Translations under genes and position numbers: made by a program
DNA from: Nitrososphaerales archaeon
Lineage (GTDB): Archaea > Thermoproteota > Nitrososphaeria > Nitrososphaerales > CADDZS01
Direction of reading: 5' to 3'
DNA: 64,000 nucleotides
Assembly: GCA_030041355.1 (NCBI GenBank)
Contig: JASHNZ010000053.1
Span: forward strand, 1 to 64,000
Shown here: positions 25,756 to 35,531 of the stretch, piece after piece
Numbering within the stretch: position 1 is the stretch's first letter
How the letters are laid out: the number at the start of each line of letters is the position of its first letter
Notes under the pieces: generated by a model
The model's input: only the letters and a program-made list of their open reading frames with translations
Database searches by the model: none
What the model was told of the DNA's origin: nothing

Positions 25756-26052
25756 TCAGGTGAGGGAACCAAGCAGTTCCTTGTCGTACTCCATGCTGGA
25801 AGTCACAAGGCACTTGTGGCCAATGATATGGTAGGTGCATAGAAAAGAACCGCATGGACAGTAGAAACCTGCTGTCTCCTTTGACGCCGGATCGGCTGCG
25901 AGACATTTTGAGCAATAAATCGTCCTAGCCAGAACCCTTATGCTCTGTCGCACTTTCTTTAGTGGCTCCATGTCTTCTTCCGAACCGGCTCCGGAAACAG
26001 AGTTCGCGCGCGCGTTCACGTTTGTCTCAACGCTGTCCTGTTGGCCGCACAC
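25756..26052 (-). CDS. Zinc-finger protein (AN1/B-box-like Cys-His pattern)
   Basis: The 98-residue frame holds a clear Cys/His cluster: CSKC, then FYCPCGSFLC, then TYHIIGHKC, which could bind two zinc ions as in AN1- or B-box-type fingers. The N-terminal 30 residues are polar and low in pattern, so translation may begin at an internal ATG (MEPLKKV, codon 28). The role is unknown; such fingers usually mediate protein contacts. Confidence 0.5.
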   Translation of the reverse strand: MCGQQDSVETNVNARANSVSGAGSEEDMEPLKKVRQSIRVLARTIYCSKCLAADPASKETAGFYCPCGSFLCTYHIIGHKCLVTSSMEYDKELLGSLT

Positions 26053-26234
26053 CTCAACAGTTTTGATAAAAAGACTTGTGAGGGCTGGTATAGTACGGGA
26101 GCTTAGTGCTCTGGATTCATACCCTGCTCAGTGAAGGATTGCCATAAAATTATGCGAAGAAATCTACGTTTGCAGCCGGGATTTGCACTCCATTTTCGGA
26201 ATGTGTATTAGGACAATGCCATTTTCCACATGTC

Positions 26235-26564
26235 ATGACAACCTATTTCGGAATATGGAAACTCAATGCGAGCATTCCGCCTGCGCAGGATCCCAAAGTC
26301 GAACTGCAAATGAATCTGGCCTTTCAGGCAATGATTAAACAAGATCTGGAATCCGGAGTAATCAAAGAAGGGTATACGTTCCTTGAAGGGGGCCAAGGCT
26401 ACTTCCTAACAGGCGATGTTACGGAAGAAAAACTGCATGAATCCTTGATCCAATGGTCGCCCTACGTAACCTTTGAACTGCACAAAACTATCCCACTCGT
26501 AAAGTCGATCGAAAGCGCCGTAAGCGTATCTAGGGCTCGTGTGGCAATGATAGTACCTGCCTGA
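26235..26564 (+). CDS. Small conserved-type protein, probable ferredoxin-like alpha/beta fold
   Basis: This 109-residue soluble protein starts with ATG and the strand MTTYFGIWKLNAS, then a helix after PPAQDPKVELQMNLAFQAMIKQDLESG, then GYTFLEGGQGYFLTGDVTEEKL and WSPYVTFELHKTIPLVKSIE. The beta-alpha-beta pattern with the YxxWSPYVxFE phrase is like short DUF3303-type dimeric alpha/beta-barrel proteins. It has no signal peptide. It lies upstream of acs but 156 bases away, so it is probably transcribed separately. The function is unknown. Confidence 0.55.
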   Translation: MTTYFGIWKLNASIPPAQDPKVELQMNLAFQAMIKQDLESGVIKEGYTFLEGGQGYFLTGDVTEEKLHESLIQWSPYVTFELHKTIPLVKSIESAVSVSRARVAMIVPA

Positions 26565-26719
26565 AGACAGCACCTCAAAGTAAAGAGACAACGAGCGATT
26601 CTATCGTTGCCTCTTTCACTTCTTTTTGCGTTTGGCATAACGAATAGCTTAAACCGTGAAAGAGTAGATATTGGCCGATTGGCAAGAGAATATTAGTTTC
26701 TTATTACCTCCCTTAGACT

Positions 26720-28771
26720 ATGCCTACAGCCGGATCCGACTCAACCAGTGAGACTGAGATAGGGGTTTACTGGAAAGAAGAGGAATTAATTCATCCTCCG
26801 ACAAGGTTCATCGCCCAAGCCAATATGGCTGATCCGAATATCTTTGAGAGATTCAAAGAAGAGAATTTTCCAGAATGTTTCAAAGAATATGCCGATCTTC
26901 TCAGTTGGGATCGATACTGGAGTACGACTTTGGATACAAGCAATCCGCCGTTTTGGAAATGGTTTGTTGGAGGCAAATTAAATGCATCATACAACTGCGT
27001 CGACAGGCACCTTAGGAAATACAAGAACAAGGCTGCAATTATCTGGATCCCCGAACAAGAAGACGAACCGGATCAAGTTCTAACCTATCAGGAGCTCCAT
27101 AACAGGGTAAACGAATTCGCGCTTGTGCTTCGTGACTTTGCCGGACTGAAGAAAGGTGATAGAGTAACTTTTCACCTGCCAATGATTCCTGCCCTTCCAA
27201 TCTCCATGCTGGCCGCCGCCCGGCTTGGTATCATTCATAACCAAGTTTTCGGGGGATTTAGTGCAAAAGCTTGCGCGGAGAGGATACAAGATTCGGAGAG
27301 CCATGTTCTGGTTACGTGTGATGGATACTGTAGGAATGGTCAACTGCTTGATAAAAAAATGGATGCAGATCTGACTGTTGAAGAAGCAAAGAAACTTGGG
27401 AGCGACGTAAAGAAAGTTCTAGTGTGGCGTCGTTATCCAGACAAATATCTTTCGAAGTCACCCATGGTCGCAGGTCGAGATTATTTCATTGACGATTTAT
27501 TGAAAGAGTTTCGTGGGAAGCGAGCTGAACCTGTGTCGATGGACGCAGAAGATCCTCTGTTCCTGATGTATTCGAGTGGCTCTACAGGCCGCCCCAAAGG
27601 ATGTCAGCACAGGACAGGAGGATATCTTGCCTATGTCGCCGGTACTTCAAAGTATGTTCAGGATATCCATCCTGAAGACGTTTACTGGTGCTTTGCCGAC
27701 ATTGGATGGATCACCGGTCACTCATACATAGTTTACGGACCTCTGAGCTTGGCTGCGACGACCGTGATGTACGAAGGTGTTCCGCTATTTCCCGATGCAG
27801 GTCGCCCTTGGAGGATCGCTGAGCGATTGGGCGTAGATATCTTCCATACAGCGCCTACCACCATTCGCATGATGAGAAAAGCTGGCTCAAACGAACCTAA
27901 AAAGTACAATTATCATTTCAAATGCATGACGACAGTCGGCGAGCCCATCGAACCAGAAGTATGGAGATGGTACTACTATGTGGTGGGAAAGGGGGAGGCC
28001 ATCATTACTGACACTTGGTGGCTTACAGAGAGCGGGGGATTCCTTTGCAGTACTTTGCCTGCCTTACAACCTATGAAGCCTGGGAGTGCGGGAACAGGAA
28101 TGCCAGGCATATATCCTGTGATCTACGATGACGGAGGAAAAGAAATCAGGCGTGGACAGGGAAGAGCCGGAAACATCTGCATAAGAAACCCATGGCCTGG
28201 AATAATGCAAACTATTTGGGGCGATCCTGAGAGATTTGTGAGACAGTATTATTCCAAGTACTGCATGAACCCCAATAGCACAAACTGGAAGGACTGGCCG
28301 TGGATGGCTGGTGACGGTGCAGTCCAAGCTGAGGACGGATATTATCGAATCTTGGGAAGAATTGATGACGTAATAAAAGTGGCAGGGCACAGACTCGGCA
28401 CTAAAGAGCTTGAAAATGCGAGTCTAACGACCCCGGAAATCTCAGAAGCCGCGGCCATAGCTCTTACGGATGAGCTCAGAGGCCATGTCCCCGTCATCTA
28501 TGCCTCTCTCAAACCGGGCATAATTCCCAGCAAAGAAATCGCGGAAAAGGTGGTAGCAAATATTGCAAAGGAGCTGGGGCCAATCGCGAAACCAAGAGCA
28601 GTTTACCTAGTCCCCGACCTTCCTAAGACGAGATCCGGGAAGATCATGCGTCGCGTACTTGCGTCCATCTCCAACTCCAAAGACTATGGAGACATTACAA
28701 CGCTTGCAAACCCGGACATCGTCGAAACGATACGTAAGATGGTGCAGGGAGATAAGGCGGTCAACAAGTAA
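26720..28771 (+). CDS. acs: Acetyl-CoA synthetase (AMP-forming)
   Basis: This 683-residue ANL-superfamily enzyme makes acetyl-CoA from acetate, ATP and CoA. It shows the P-loop YSSGSTGRPKGCQH, the acyl-pocket segment TDTWWLTESGG (the Trp typical of acetate/propionate-specific enzymes), GRIDDVIKVAGHRLGT, and the C-terminal PKTRSGKIMRR, whose lysine is the catalytic residue for adenylation and the site that protein acetyltransferases modify in other organisms. The N-terminus is about 25 residues longer than the average Acs. It converges, 48 bases apart, on a GNAT-containing protein of the type that acetylates Acs, which suggests post-translational control (inference). Confidence 0.93.
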   Translation: MPTAGSDSTSETEIGVYWKEEELIHPPTRFIAQANMADPNIFERFKEENFPECFKEYADLLSWDRYWSTTLDTSNPPFWKWFVGGKLNASYNCVDRHLRKYKNKAAIIWIPEQEDEPDQVLTYQELHNRVNEFALVLRDFAGLKKGDRVTFHLPMIPALPISMLAAARLGIIHNQVFGGFSAKACAERIQDSESHVLVTCDGYCRNGQLLDKKMDADLTVEEAKKLGSDVKKVLVWRRYPDKYLSKSPMVAGRDYFIDDLLKEFRGKRAEPVSMDAEDPLFLMYSSGSTGRPKGCQHRTGGYLAYVAGTSKYVQDIHPEDVYWCFADIGWITGHSYIVYGPLSLAATTVMYEGVPLFPDAGRPWRIAERLGVDIFHTAPTTIRMMRKAGSNEPKKYNYHFKCMTTVGEPIEPEVWRWYYYVVGKGEAIITDTWWLTESGGFLCSTLPALQPMKPGSAGTGMPGIYPVIYDDGGKEIRRGQGRAGNICIRNPWPGIMQTIWGDPERFVRQYYSKYCMNPNSTNWKDWPWMAGDGAVQAEDGYYRILGRIDDVIKVAGHRLGTKELENASLTTPEISEAAAIALTDELRGHVPVIYASLKPGIIPSKEIAEKVVANIAKELGPIAKPRAVYLVPDLPKTRSGKIMRRVLASISNSKDYGDITTLANPDIVETIRKMVQGDKAVNK

Positions 28772-28819
28772 TCCTTTGAATAAGGCTCAAACTCATAGAA
28801 CTGCCGACAAAGTGAGATC

Positions 28820-31258
28820 TCAGCGCTTGGCTCCAAGCGGTGTTTGGTGAGCAGCGGGGCCGATCCTAATTTTTGCATCGCCGACATATGCTCCTCCTCC
28901 ATTACTGCGAACAATGATGGGGCTAAGATCCACTTCTGTGATTTCTTGGAGTTCATCTGCAAGCTTCCCTACGCGCAAAATAATCTCGCGTAAGGCTCGA
29001 ATGTCTGAGGGAGGTGCTCCTCTATAGCCGGTGAGGATCGGATAAGCCCTGAGAGAGGATAACACTTCATCCACATCTTTCTCGGTTAGCGGGGTCAAGC
29101 GAATTGACACATCTTTGAAAAGTTCGATGTAAGGGCCTCCAACGCTACATGCTATAATGGGACCAAAAATGGAATCGTGAGTAATTCCAACAAACATCTC
29201 TATAGAATTGTCTTGCATGGATTGCCCTCCCGATGTTTCGGATCTTGGAATGCGATAGCAATCTAGCAACAATGCGACTTCTTCGGGCGTAAGCCAAGGT
29301 TCTCCGTCTTTCATCGCCTTTGCTACTATGGCTGCCGCTTCGCTCTTTCTAGAGTCATCAAATTGCGGAACACGTCCAACCGGCTTTCGAACCCAGATGC
29401 CATAATAGACTGCGTGTGACAAAGCTCTCGCAGCTGACTCGGGGAAGGGATAAGAAGGCATATGGATCTCTCCGTCCGAGAGAATATTGGTGATTCCACG
29501 GCTTGCCATGAAGGTAGCCGCGAGAGGTAAACTTCTGCTTAATTGTTTCTCAGCTTTCAAGATCTCACTTGCAACCTCCTCAGATTTTGCCCCGAGAGAA
29601 GGAATAAAGATAACAATCAAGGCGTCGACATTTGGATCCCTAGCAATGCTCCGGATCGCGTTTCCGTAATCTGCAGCTTCAGCATTTCTAGTTAGATCAA
29701 TGGGATTTCGTACACTCGTCGCCCTTGAAACAGAAGCTTGCAGCGCTTTTTGCGTGTCTTCACATAGTTCTGGTACTTCCAACCCTTGCGATTCACACGC
29801 ATCGGTTGCAAGAATACCAGCTCCTCCTGTGTTCGTGATGATCCCAACGCGGTTTCCTTTTATGATCGGTTGAGTCGAAAGAAAGGCGGCAGCGTCAAAC
29901 ATTTCTTCTAGTGTTTCCGTGCGAATAACGCCTGCCTGTTTGAAAAGTGCGTCCACAGTGACATCTGAAGAAGCTAACAATGTGCCCGTGTGGGATTGAG
30001 TCGCGCGAAAACCAGCCGGAGAGCGTCCACTCTTTACAACGAAAATGGGCTTTTTCTTTGTCACGCGCTTGGTTATTGTTCCAAATTTTCTTGGGTTTCC
30101 GAAGGATTCAAGATAAAGTAGGATGAGGTCGGTATTGCTGTCAGCCTCCCAGTACTGGATCAGGTCATTTCCTGAAATATCTGCCTTGTTGCCGACAGTG
30201 ACAAAACTCGACATTCCCAAACCCAATTTGTTGGATGTATCAATGACTGCAATTCCGAGTGCGCCTGATTGACTAAGGAACCCCATTTTTCCTCGGAAAG
30301 GTTTCACAGAGGAGAGCTGTCCGTTCAATCTAACCGTGGGGTCGGTGTTCACGATCCCAATGCAATTTGGACCAACGAGCCTCATTCCGGACTCCCTACA
30401 AACTTCAACAAGCTGATTTTGTAATTCTGCACCTCTCTCGCCAGATTCGGCAAAGCCTGAAGAAAGGACTACGAGGGAGCTAACCCCTTTCTTCGCACAT
30501 TCTTTTGCAACTGAAATTACGTCTTTGGCCGAGACGGTGACGAAAGCTAGTTCCACGTTTTCAGGAAGCGATCCCGGATTCACAGGATATAGAGTCCCTT
30601 GGAAATCGCCTTCCTTAAGATTGCGGAGCAGCTGTCCCTCCATGGAGTTTTGGTCAAAAGAGTTTCCAATTATAGCGATGGTTTTTGGGCGTAGTATGTG
30701 ACGCACGGCCGCAGTAGTTGCGATCGCCTCTCTGCGTTCAAAACTTTCGAGCGCTTCTGGAAGAAGAGATGTGGGATAAGTGATTCGAACCGCTCCAGGT
30801 TCTATTTTCTGAACGATTGGAAAACCAAGACTCCGAAGCATCTCGATCATTCGATAGTTTTCGGGCACAACTATGGCTTGAAACGTCATGACTCCATTAC
30901 GGCTCGCGATTTCGGCGAGCTCACCCAAAAGAAGGCTGCCCAGGCCCTTCTGTCTGTACTCGTCAGCTACTAGGACGCCGATCTCCGCTGTGCCAGGACT
31001 TGAAATATAGTATCCTGCATGAGCAATAATTTCTTGGTCGCGTAACGCAACGATCGCGAGTCCTTCTTGTTCACGATTCATTAGAGCATGGACCGCAGAC
31101 TCTTTGCTGATTCCAGATCCAAAGAAGCGAAAGTAAATCGCTTCCTCCGATAAGCGTTCGACGAATTTTAGCAGCAACGGTTCATCTTCGGGGTGTAAAG
31201 ATCTTACATGCGCAAGCGAACCGTCCTTGATTACGATGTCAGCTTCGAAATTAATCAC
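28820..31258 (-). CDS. GNAT - NDP-forming acyl-CoA synthetase fusion with deletions; Pat-like
   Basis: The 812-residue chain has an N-terminal GNAT acetyltransferase (residues about 8-165; acetyl-CoA motif RQKGLGSLLLG), a CoA-binding domain, a succinyl-CoA-ligase-like domain with the phosphohistidine-type SHTGTL motif, and a C-terminal ATP-grasp region. Compared with ADP-forming acyl-CoA synthetases it is short in two places. YPVNP runs straight into SLPENVELAF, lacking the usual segment of about 17 residues. LLDCYRIPRSETS runs into NSIEMFVGITHD, lacking about 60-70 residues that carry ATP-binding lysines. The frame is open throughout. I infer that synthetase activity is lost and that the protein acts as a lysine acetyltransferase sensing acetyl-CoA or CoA, with the adjacent Acs as a likely target. 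Confidence 0.75.
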   Translation of the reverse strand: MINFEADIVIKDGSLAHVRSLHPEDEPLLLKFVERLSEEAIYFRFFGSGISKESAVHALMNREQEGLAIVALRDQEIIAHAGYYISSPGTAEIGVLVADEYRQKGLGSLLLGELAEIASRNGVMTFQAIVVPENYRMIEMLRSLGFPIVQKIEPGAVRITYPTSLLPEALESFERREAIATTAAVRHILRPKTIAIIGNSFDQNSMEGQLLRNLKEGDFQGTLYPVNPGSLPENVELAFVTVSAKDVISVAKECAKKGVSSLVVLSSGFAESGERGAELQNQLVEVCRESGMRLVGPNCIGIVNTDPTVRLNGQLSSVKPFRGKMGFLSQSGALGIAVIDTSNKLGLGMSSFVTVGNKADISGNDLIQYWEADSNTDLILLYLESFGNPRKFGTITKRVTKKKPIFVVKSGRSPAGFRATQSHTGTLLASSDVTVDALFKQAGVIRTETLEEMFDAAAFLSTQPIIKGNRVGIITNTGGAGILATDACESQGLEVPELCEDTQKALQASVSRATSVRNPIDLTRNAEAADYGNAIRSIARDPNVDALIVIFIPSLGAKSEEVASEILKAEKQLSRSLPLAATFMASRGITNILSDGEIHMPSYPFPESAARALSHAVYYGIWVRKPVGRVPQFDDSRKSEAAAIVAKAMKDGEPWLTPEEVALLLDCYRIPRSETSGGQSMQDNSIEMFVGITHDSIFGPIIACSVGGPYIELFKDVSIRLTPLTEKDVDEVLSSLRAYPILTGYRGAPPSDIRALREIILRVGKLADELQEITEVDLSPIIVRSNGGGAYVGDAKIRIGPAAHQTPLGAKR

Positions 31259-31320
31259 TAAACTTCACTGGATATGCAGCTGAAAGGAAGCTTGTTCCGA
31301 GCAAAAAACGAGATTTTTGT

Positions 31321-31593
31321 TTGCTATATCAATTTCCCACGGCACTGATTTCCTTCCAGTTGATATTGCTCCTTTATTCCGGAGACTTCGTTTCTGTGTG
31401 CACGATGGAAGCACCTGAATTCGCTCGACAGTACCAAAAGTTCAAGGAATTGAATGCTGAAGTCCTTAGAATCAATGCCGATTATTCTGTTATCACGTTT
31501 CTGTCATGGTTGATCCAATATTCGTGCAGACATAGTCCTAAAAGTGTCATCGAAGAGGGCATGATTAGTAAGATAGAAAATACAGCAAAGTAG
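31321..31593 (+). pseudogene. Peroxiredoxin remnant
   Basis: Codons about 18-65 of this frame match the centre of a 1-Cys/2-Cys peroxiredoxin: LLLYSGDFVSVCTMEAPEFARQYQKFKELNAEVLRI. The peroxidatic cysteine is in VCT, where functional proteins read PGDFTPVCT. The N-terminal strands are missing and the C-terminal half is replaced by unrelated sequence. Two substitutions at the active-site loop also point to decay. A normal gene would have 150-220 codons. Confidence 0.65.
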
Positions 31594-31827
31594 GTCAACT
31601 CGACTGGCAAAGCTATAGAAAGGGAGTCAATACTGATTCTGTCGCCACTGGCGCAGGAATCTGGAGATGGCCAGAGCACTGGTCTTAGGCAGTGAGTAAC
31701 AACGGACCAGCTCGATGAACTGACAAGCGCATAAAAGGAAATGAGCCCAATAAAGATGCCGAACATGCAAAGTGGGACTAATATCTTGTAATGACGAGCA
31801 AGAAGAGTCCTGATTCCTATAGTTAAC

Positions 31828-32712
31828 TCAATCCCCGAGAAATTTGGCCACAGTTTCCATATATTTTTGGCGTTCCTCCCAAAATGGAAGATGCGCGCTC
31901 TTTCCAAAAATCACGAGCTTAGACCCCTTGATCCTCCTATGAATATCCTTCGCCACATTTGGTGTCATCTCATCAAATTTCCCTCCTGTCACCAATGTCC
32001 TGACATGAATGGAAGAAAGCTGATCTGAAACATCCCAGTACCTCGTGTTTCCAATAATCGTAAACTCATTAGGGCCGTTCATCGTAAAGTAAACAGGTTT
32101 ACTCAAATGATCCAAGCTATGGTTTACTTCAGCTGGCCATCTAGAGAGACGGCAAAAGTGTCTTTGATAGAACACTTTGATTGCATCGATATACTTTGGA
32201 TTTTCGTAGTCGCCACGTTCTTCGAGCTTTCTCATAACACCTCTAACCTTTGGAGGGAGCTTCGCCTTTAGTCGCTCCATCTCATGAAGGGCGAAAGGGA
32301 CATTTGGATAAGCACCTGCTAGTAGCAAGCTCGATAGATTTCTTTGATATCTGAGCGCATAGGCGATAGCAAGCAGTCCTCCCCAGCTCGATCCAAAAAG
32401 ATCCACTTTTCCTAGGCGCATGGTTGTCCTGAAAGTTTCAACTTCTTCTACAGCTCGTTCCACAGTGAACAATGCACTGTTCCTAGGTAAATCGGATTTG
32501 CCGCATCCTAACTGATCATAGAACACTACTCGGTATCCTTTGACTGCCAAATCGGACAAAGGAAGAATGTAATCATGCGTCATACCAGGTCCGCCATGTA
32601 AACAAAGGATAGTGCTTCGATTTTCTTTAGGGCCAAAGATTTTGTAGTATAAATCATACCCGAGAACTTTTGTGTAACCCTCCTGAAAGGCTCGATTAAT
32701 ACTGAAAGCCAA
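31828..32712 (-). CDS. Proline-iminopeptidase-like alpha/beta hydrolase
   Basis: This 294-residue protein has the S33 peptidase layout: oxyanion-hole motif HGGPG (residues 39-43), DQLGCGKSD (66-74), nucleophile motif GSSWGG (107-112), an alpha-helical cap, then the acid GGKFDEMTP and the histidine KSAHLPFWE near the end. These enzymes remove N-terminal proline or act on other small peptides or amides, so substrate is not fixed. It is cytoplasmic, with no signal peptide. The next gene upstream encodes an amino-acid permease, which fits use of imported peptides or amino acids. Confidence 0.82.
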   Translation of the reverse strand: MAFSINRAFQEGYTKVLGYDLYYKIFGPKENRSTILCLHGGPGMTHDYILPLSDLAVKGYRVVFYDQLGCGKSDLPRNSALFTVERAVEEVETFRTTMRLGKVDLFGSSWGGLLAIAYALRYQRNLSSLLLAGAYPNVPFALHEMERLKAKLPPKVRGVMRKLEERGDYENPKYIDAIKVFYQRHFCRLSRWPAEVNHSLDHLSKPVYFTMNGPNEFTIIGNTRYWDVSDQLSSIHVRTLVTGGKFDEMTPNVAKDIHRRIKGSKLVIFGKSAHLPFWEERQKYMETVAKFLGD

Positions 32713-32826
32713 GGACTTTCTCCAAGGAATAGTAAAAATCGTTGTTCTTATAAGTCTCCAGAAGCACTGCGTGAGGAGACCTTGCGATTTCCTCTTTTTC
32801 AGTGCCCTAATAATCCTAAAGAAGAT

Positions 32827-34443
32827 CTAGGTCGGAGGCAGCTCAGTCATAGCCATTTCAAGCGGCATGCCCCTAGACTTGTGATAAAAGTGCGACGCCA
32901 CGTAAATCAAGATAGCCGCAACAAAGACTAGAAGGATGTCCAGAGCGTAGAGCGGATCGAAAGCTGCTCCAGTATAAGAAGGCAATATTGCTGAATATGA
33001 CACAAAGAGTGAAAGAGCTCCAGCCACAGATCCTAAAATGGTGATCGCGGGTATCGGCCCTAGCATCGTTCGGACGATACCTGGCGCACTGGCCCAGATT
33101 CCCTTAGTCTTCTTTATGAAAGGAAAAGAAGCACCCGCAAACATGACAATAGCAACCGCCAGCCACCATCCAAAGTTAGTATAACCGAGATCCGTGAACA
33201 CTGGAGTATAGAGCGCGAGATAGAGTGACAGATAGGCTATGAAGGCGAACAAGAGAACTGCAGCCCATGGGACCCCTCTTCTGTTGACGCTTGCAAACCT
33301 CACAGGAACAATCCTGTCGAAGGCGTATGCGAATAGCTGCCTTATTGGAACGAACATGTAGATTACTGCAAAACCGAACATTGTCAACATGAGGCCAAAC
33401 GGCACGAGTACCAGAAACAGCGGATTGGTTGAAATGAAAGCAATCAAGTAAGCAGGTGTAGGAAGTACAGAAGCGGTCCAAGCGGCGTTCCCACTGGTTG
33501 CAAGAGTTCCGGACGCGACTAGAAAGTCGTGCCCGAAAATGTTGTAGGACAGCTGGTACTCCAAAAATATCACAACTGCGAAGATCAACGGAGATATCAT
33601 GATAGCAATTCCTTGTGCGCTTTTTGGATTTCCGCGAAGTTCGCCTGCAAAGTAGGAGCTGTTTGCATAACCGATGTAGCTGAGCATCGTATACACGATG
33701 CCGATTGCCGTTGCCCCCAGAGTTACTGGATAAACAAGTGATCCAGTAACCTTTGAAGCGGACTGCAAGATTGAATTGTATGCGTTTGCCGTTCCAAACT
33801 CCGCGCTAAAGTTTGTGACAAAGGTGGCGTGAGAGGTTGTCGCCATGACAACAGCCCACCAGACCACAATGCCTAGCTCAACGATCACTATCGATGCGAG
33901 CGTTCTGAATATCCATTTCACTGGGGACATTACAAGGCCGATCGCTACAGCAATGATGATCGCCCCAACTACAAATTCGCCAAATGCAGACGTTAACCAA
34001 GGAACGTCGGTGAGATATCCAGAATTGTGAGTCGCGATAGCCAGGTTCGACAGCATTGTGCCGATCCCCTGCGAGCCAGCGAGAGGAGCAAAGAACCCAA
34101 CCCAAGTAGTTACGATAACTACGAACATCAAGTTTGCCATGAACCCAATTGATGGGTGGAAAATTCTGCTAACGTAAATGTAGTCGCCCCCGGTTCTCGG
34201 CATTGCCGTAGACAAAAGCCAGTAAACGGAAGCTATTGTGAGTGTCAGCAGCAGTCCGAATACGACAGTCAGAGGGAGGCTAGCGTGCGGGTACAGATCT
34301 GAAGCTCCCGGCATGTAATAGAAGTTGATGAAGACTCCCATCCCGATGACGTTTCCAAGCATCGCAGCTGGACCGGAAATCGATCTGATTAATCCTGAAC
34401 TCTTCCTAACGTACGTTGTTGGAACAGGTTGGTCGGTAGTCAA
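32827..34443 (-). CDS. APC-family amino-acid permease
   Basis: This 538-residue integral membrane protein has about 12-14 helices. It opens with SGLIRSISGPAAMLGNVIGMGVFI, the unwound TM1 substrate-binding signature (G-x-G) of the amino acid-polyamine-organocation family. Helix 2 contains AMPRTGGDYIYVSRIF, a strong APC hallmark. The C-terminal helices end in VAAILIYVASHFYHKSRG and a short cytoplasmic tail. Substrate cannot be read directly; amino acids are most likely. It lies 114 bases upstream of the iminopeptidase-like gene in the same direction. Confidence 0.85.
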   Translation of the reverse strand: MTTDQPVPTTYVRKSSGLIRSISGPAAMLGNVIGMGVFINFYYMPGASDLYPHASLPLTVVFGLLLTLTIASVYWLLSTAMPRTGGDYIYVSRIFHPSIGFMANLMFVVIVTTWVGFFAPLAGSQGIGTMLSNLAIATHNSGYLTDVPWLTSAFGEFVVGAIIIAVAIGLVMSPVKWIFRTLASIVIVELGIVVWWAVVMATTSHATFVTNFSAEFGTANAYNSILQSASKVTGSLVYPVTLGATAIGIVYTMLSYIGYANSSYFAGELRGNPKSAQGIAIMISPLIFAVVIFLEYQLSYNIFGHDFLVASGTLATSGNAAWTASVLPTPAYLIAFISTNPLFLVLVPFGLMLTMFGFAVIYMFVPIRQLFAYAFDRIVPVRFASVNRRGVPWAAVLLFAFIAYLSLYLALYTPVFTDLGYTNFGWWLAVAIVMFAGASFPFIKKTKGIWASAPGIVRTMLGPIPAITILGSVAGALSLFVSYSAILPSYTGAAFDPLYALDILLVFVAAILIYVASHFYHKSRGMPLEMAMTELPPT

Positions 34444-34563
34444 ACCAACGTGGGCCGCTGAGAGCGCCTATAAATTCTTTATCAGAAGATTCTCTGCGTA
34501 TTTGAGTCTTCTTGGGAATAATCGGGGAAAAAGGCCGCAGGCTGAATAAACGGCCCCACAAAT

Positions 34564-35520
34564 TTAGCCAGTGGTAAAAACGTGGCTCTCCATCTTGTTT
34601 TCGGAGATATCTACCGCCAGCCCCTTCAGAACTCCGGTAGTATACTCGCTGCCGGGATTGAAACAGTGAGTACGACCGATCTTAGCATATCCTTTGGATT
34701 CGTGGATGTGTCCGTGTAGGCTCATCAAGGGTTGGTACTTTTCGATAGCTGCTCTAACAGCGGTGCTGCCCACGTGCGCCATCTCTGGCTCTCCCCCGGT
34801 AGATATGATCGGCGTCAAGTTGCTGTCGAGCTTTGGAGCTATGTCAAGGTGTGTGTTTATTGGAGGAACGTGTATGTTGAAGATCGAGCTCTTAACGTTT
34901 TTTAGTCCGGCTGCAAGCGTGTCGATTTTTGCAGCCAGCACATCTTCCGGAAGATCCCCTGGAAGGTTCCAAGGCGTCATATTTGCGTAACCCAGACTTA
35001 TCATCTCGTGGGTTGAATCAATATAAATCGCCTTCTCGTTCGGATACTCTACGTATCCAGATTTCTTGATCGTCTCTTCCAGAATCAAAGGATCGTCGTT
35101 TCCCTTGTTTACGAAAATTCTCACGCCTAGTGGCTTCAGCCTCTCCTGGGCAACCCTGCACCACCTTTCAACACTTTCGTTGATCAACTCGTCGAATATG
35201 GCATCCATCTTGGCAGTGTCCTTTACAATTTCTTTCCATTCCTCTTCGGTTGTCATGTAAGGATAGTTCCCTATTGACCGGATGTCTCGATCTAAGCCTT
35301 CGATTTCCTCTCTAGACTTTGGATATCGCCAAACTGCCTGATGCTCGGCCGCAAGCCCCCCGTCCTTTCTAAAGATGGGAGTTATCGCCTTTCCTGCGAT
35401 GTCGCCGCCAATTATGAGAACGTTCGCTTTGTAGATCGGAGCGGCGTTGATGAATTTGAAAAACAAGCGGTCAGACCCGTGAACGTCAGATACGAAAAAT
35501 ATTCTAGTCTTGGACACCAT
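34564..35520 (-). CDS. Calcineurin-like metallophosphoesterase
   Basis: The 318-residue cytoplasmic protein shows the five metal-binding blocks of the family in order: FVSDVHGSDRLFF (DxH), IIGGDIAGK (GGD), NKGNDD (GNxD), FNIHVPP (H) and LHGHIHES (GHxH). An insert of about 70 residues lies between the second and third blocks. The substrate is unknown; these proteins may be phosphodiesterases or nucleases. It is followed closely in the operon by the nucleotidyltransferase-like gene, whose end is only 11 bases upstream, and the two are probably translated from one mRNA. Confidence 0.82.
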   Translation of the reverse strand: MVSKTRIFFVSDVHGSDRLFFKFINAAPIYKANVLIIGGDIAGKAITPIFRKDGGLAAEHQAVWRYPKSREEIEGLDRDIRSIGNYPYMTTEEEWKEIVKDTAKMDAIFDELINESVERWCRVAQERLKPLGVRIFVNKGNDDPLILEETIKKSGYVEYPNEKAIYIDSTHEMISLGYANMTPWNLPGDLPEDVLAAKIDTLAAGLKNVKSSIFNIHVPPINTHLDIAPKLDSNLTPIISTGGEPEMAHVGSTAVRAAIEKYQPLMSLHGHIHESKGYAKIGRTHCFNPGSEYTTGVLKGLAVDISENKMESHVFTTG

Positions 35521-35531
35521 TATTCACCGAT

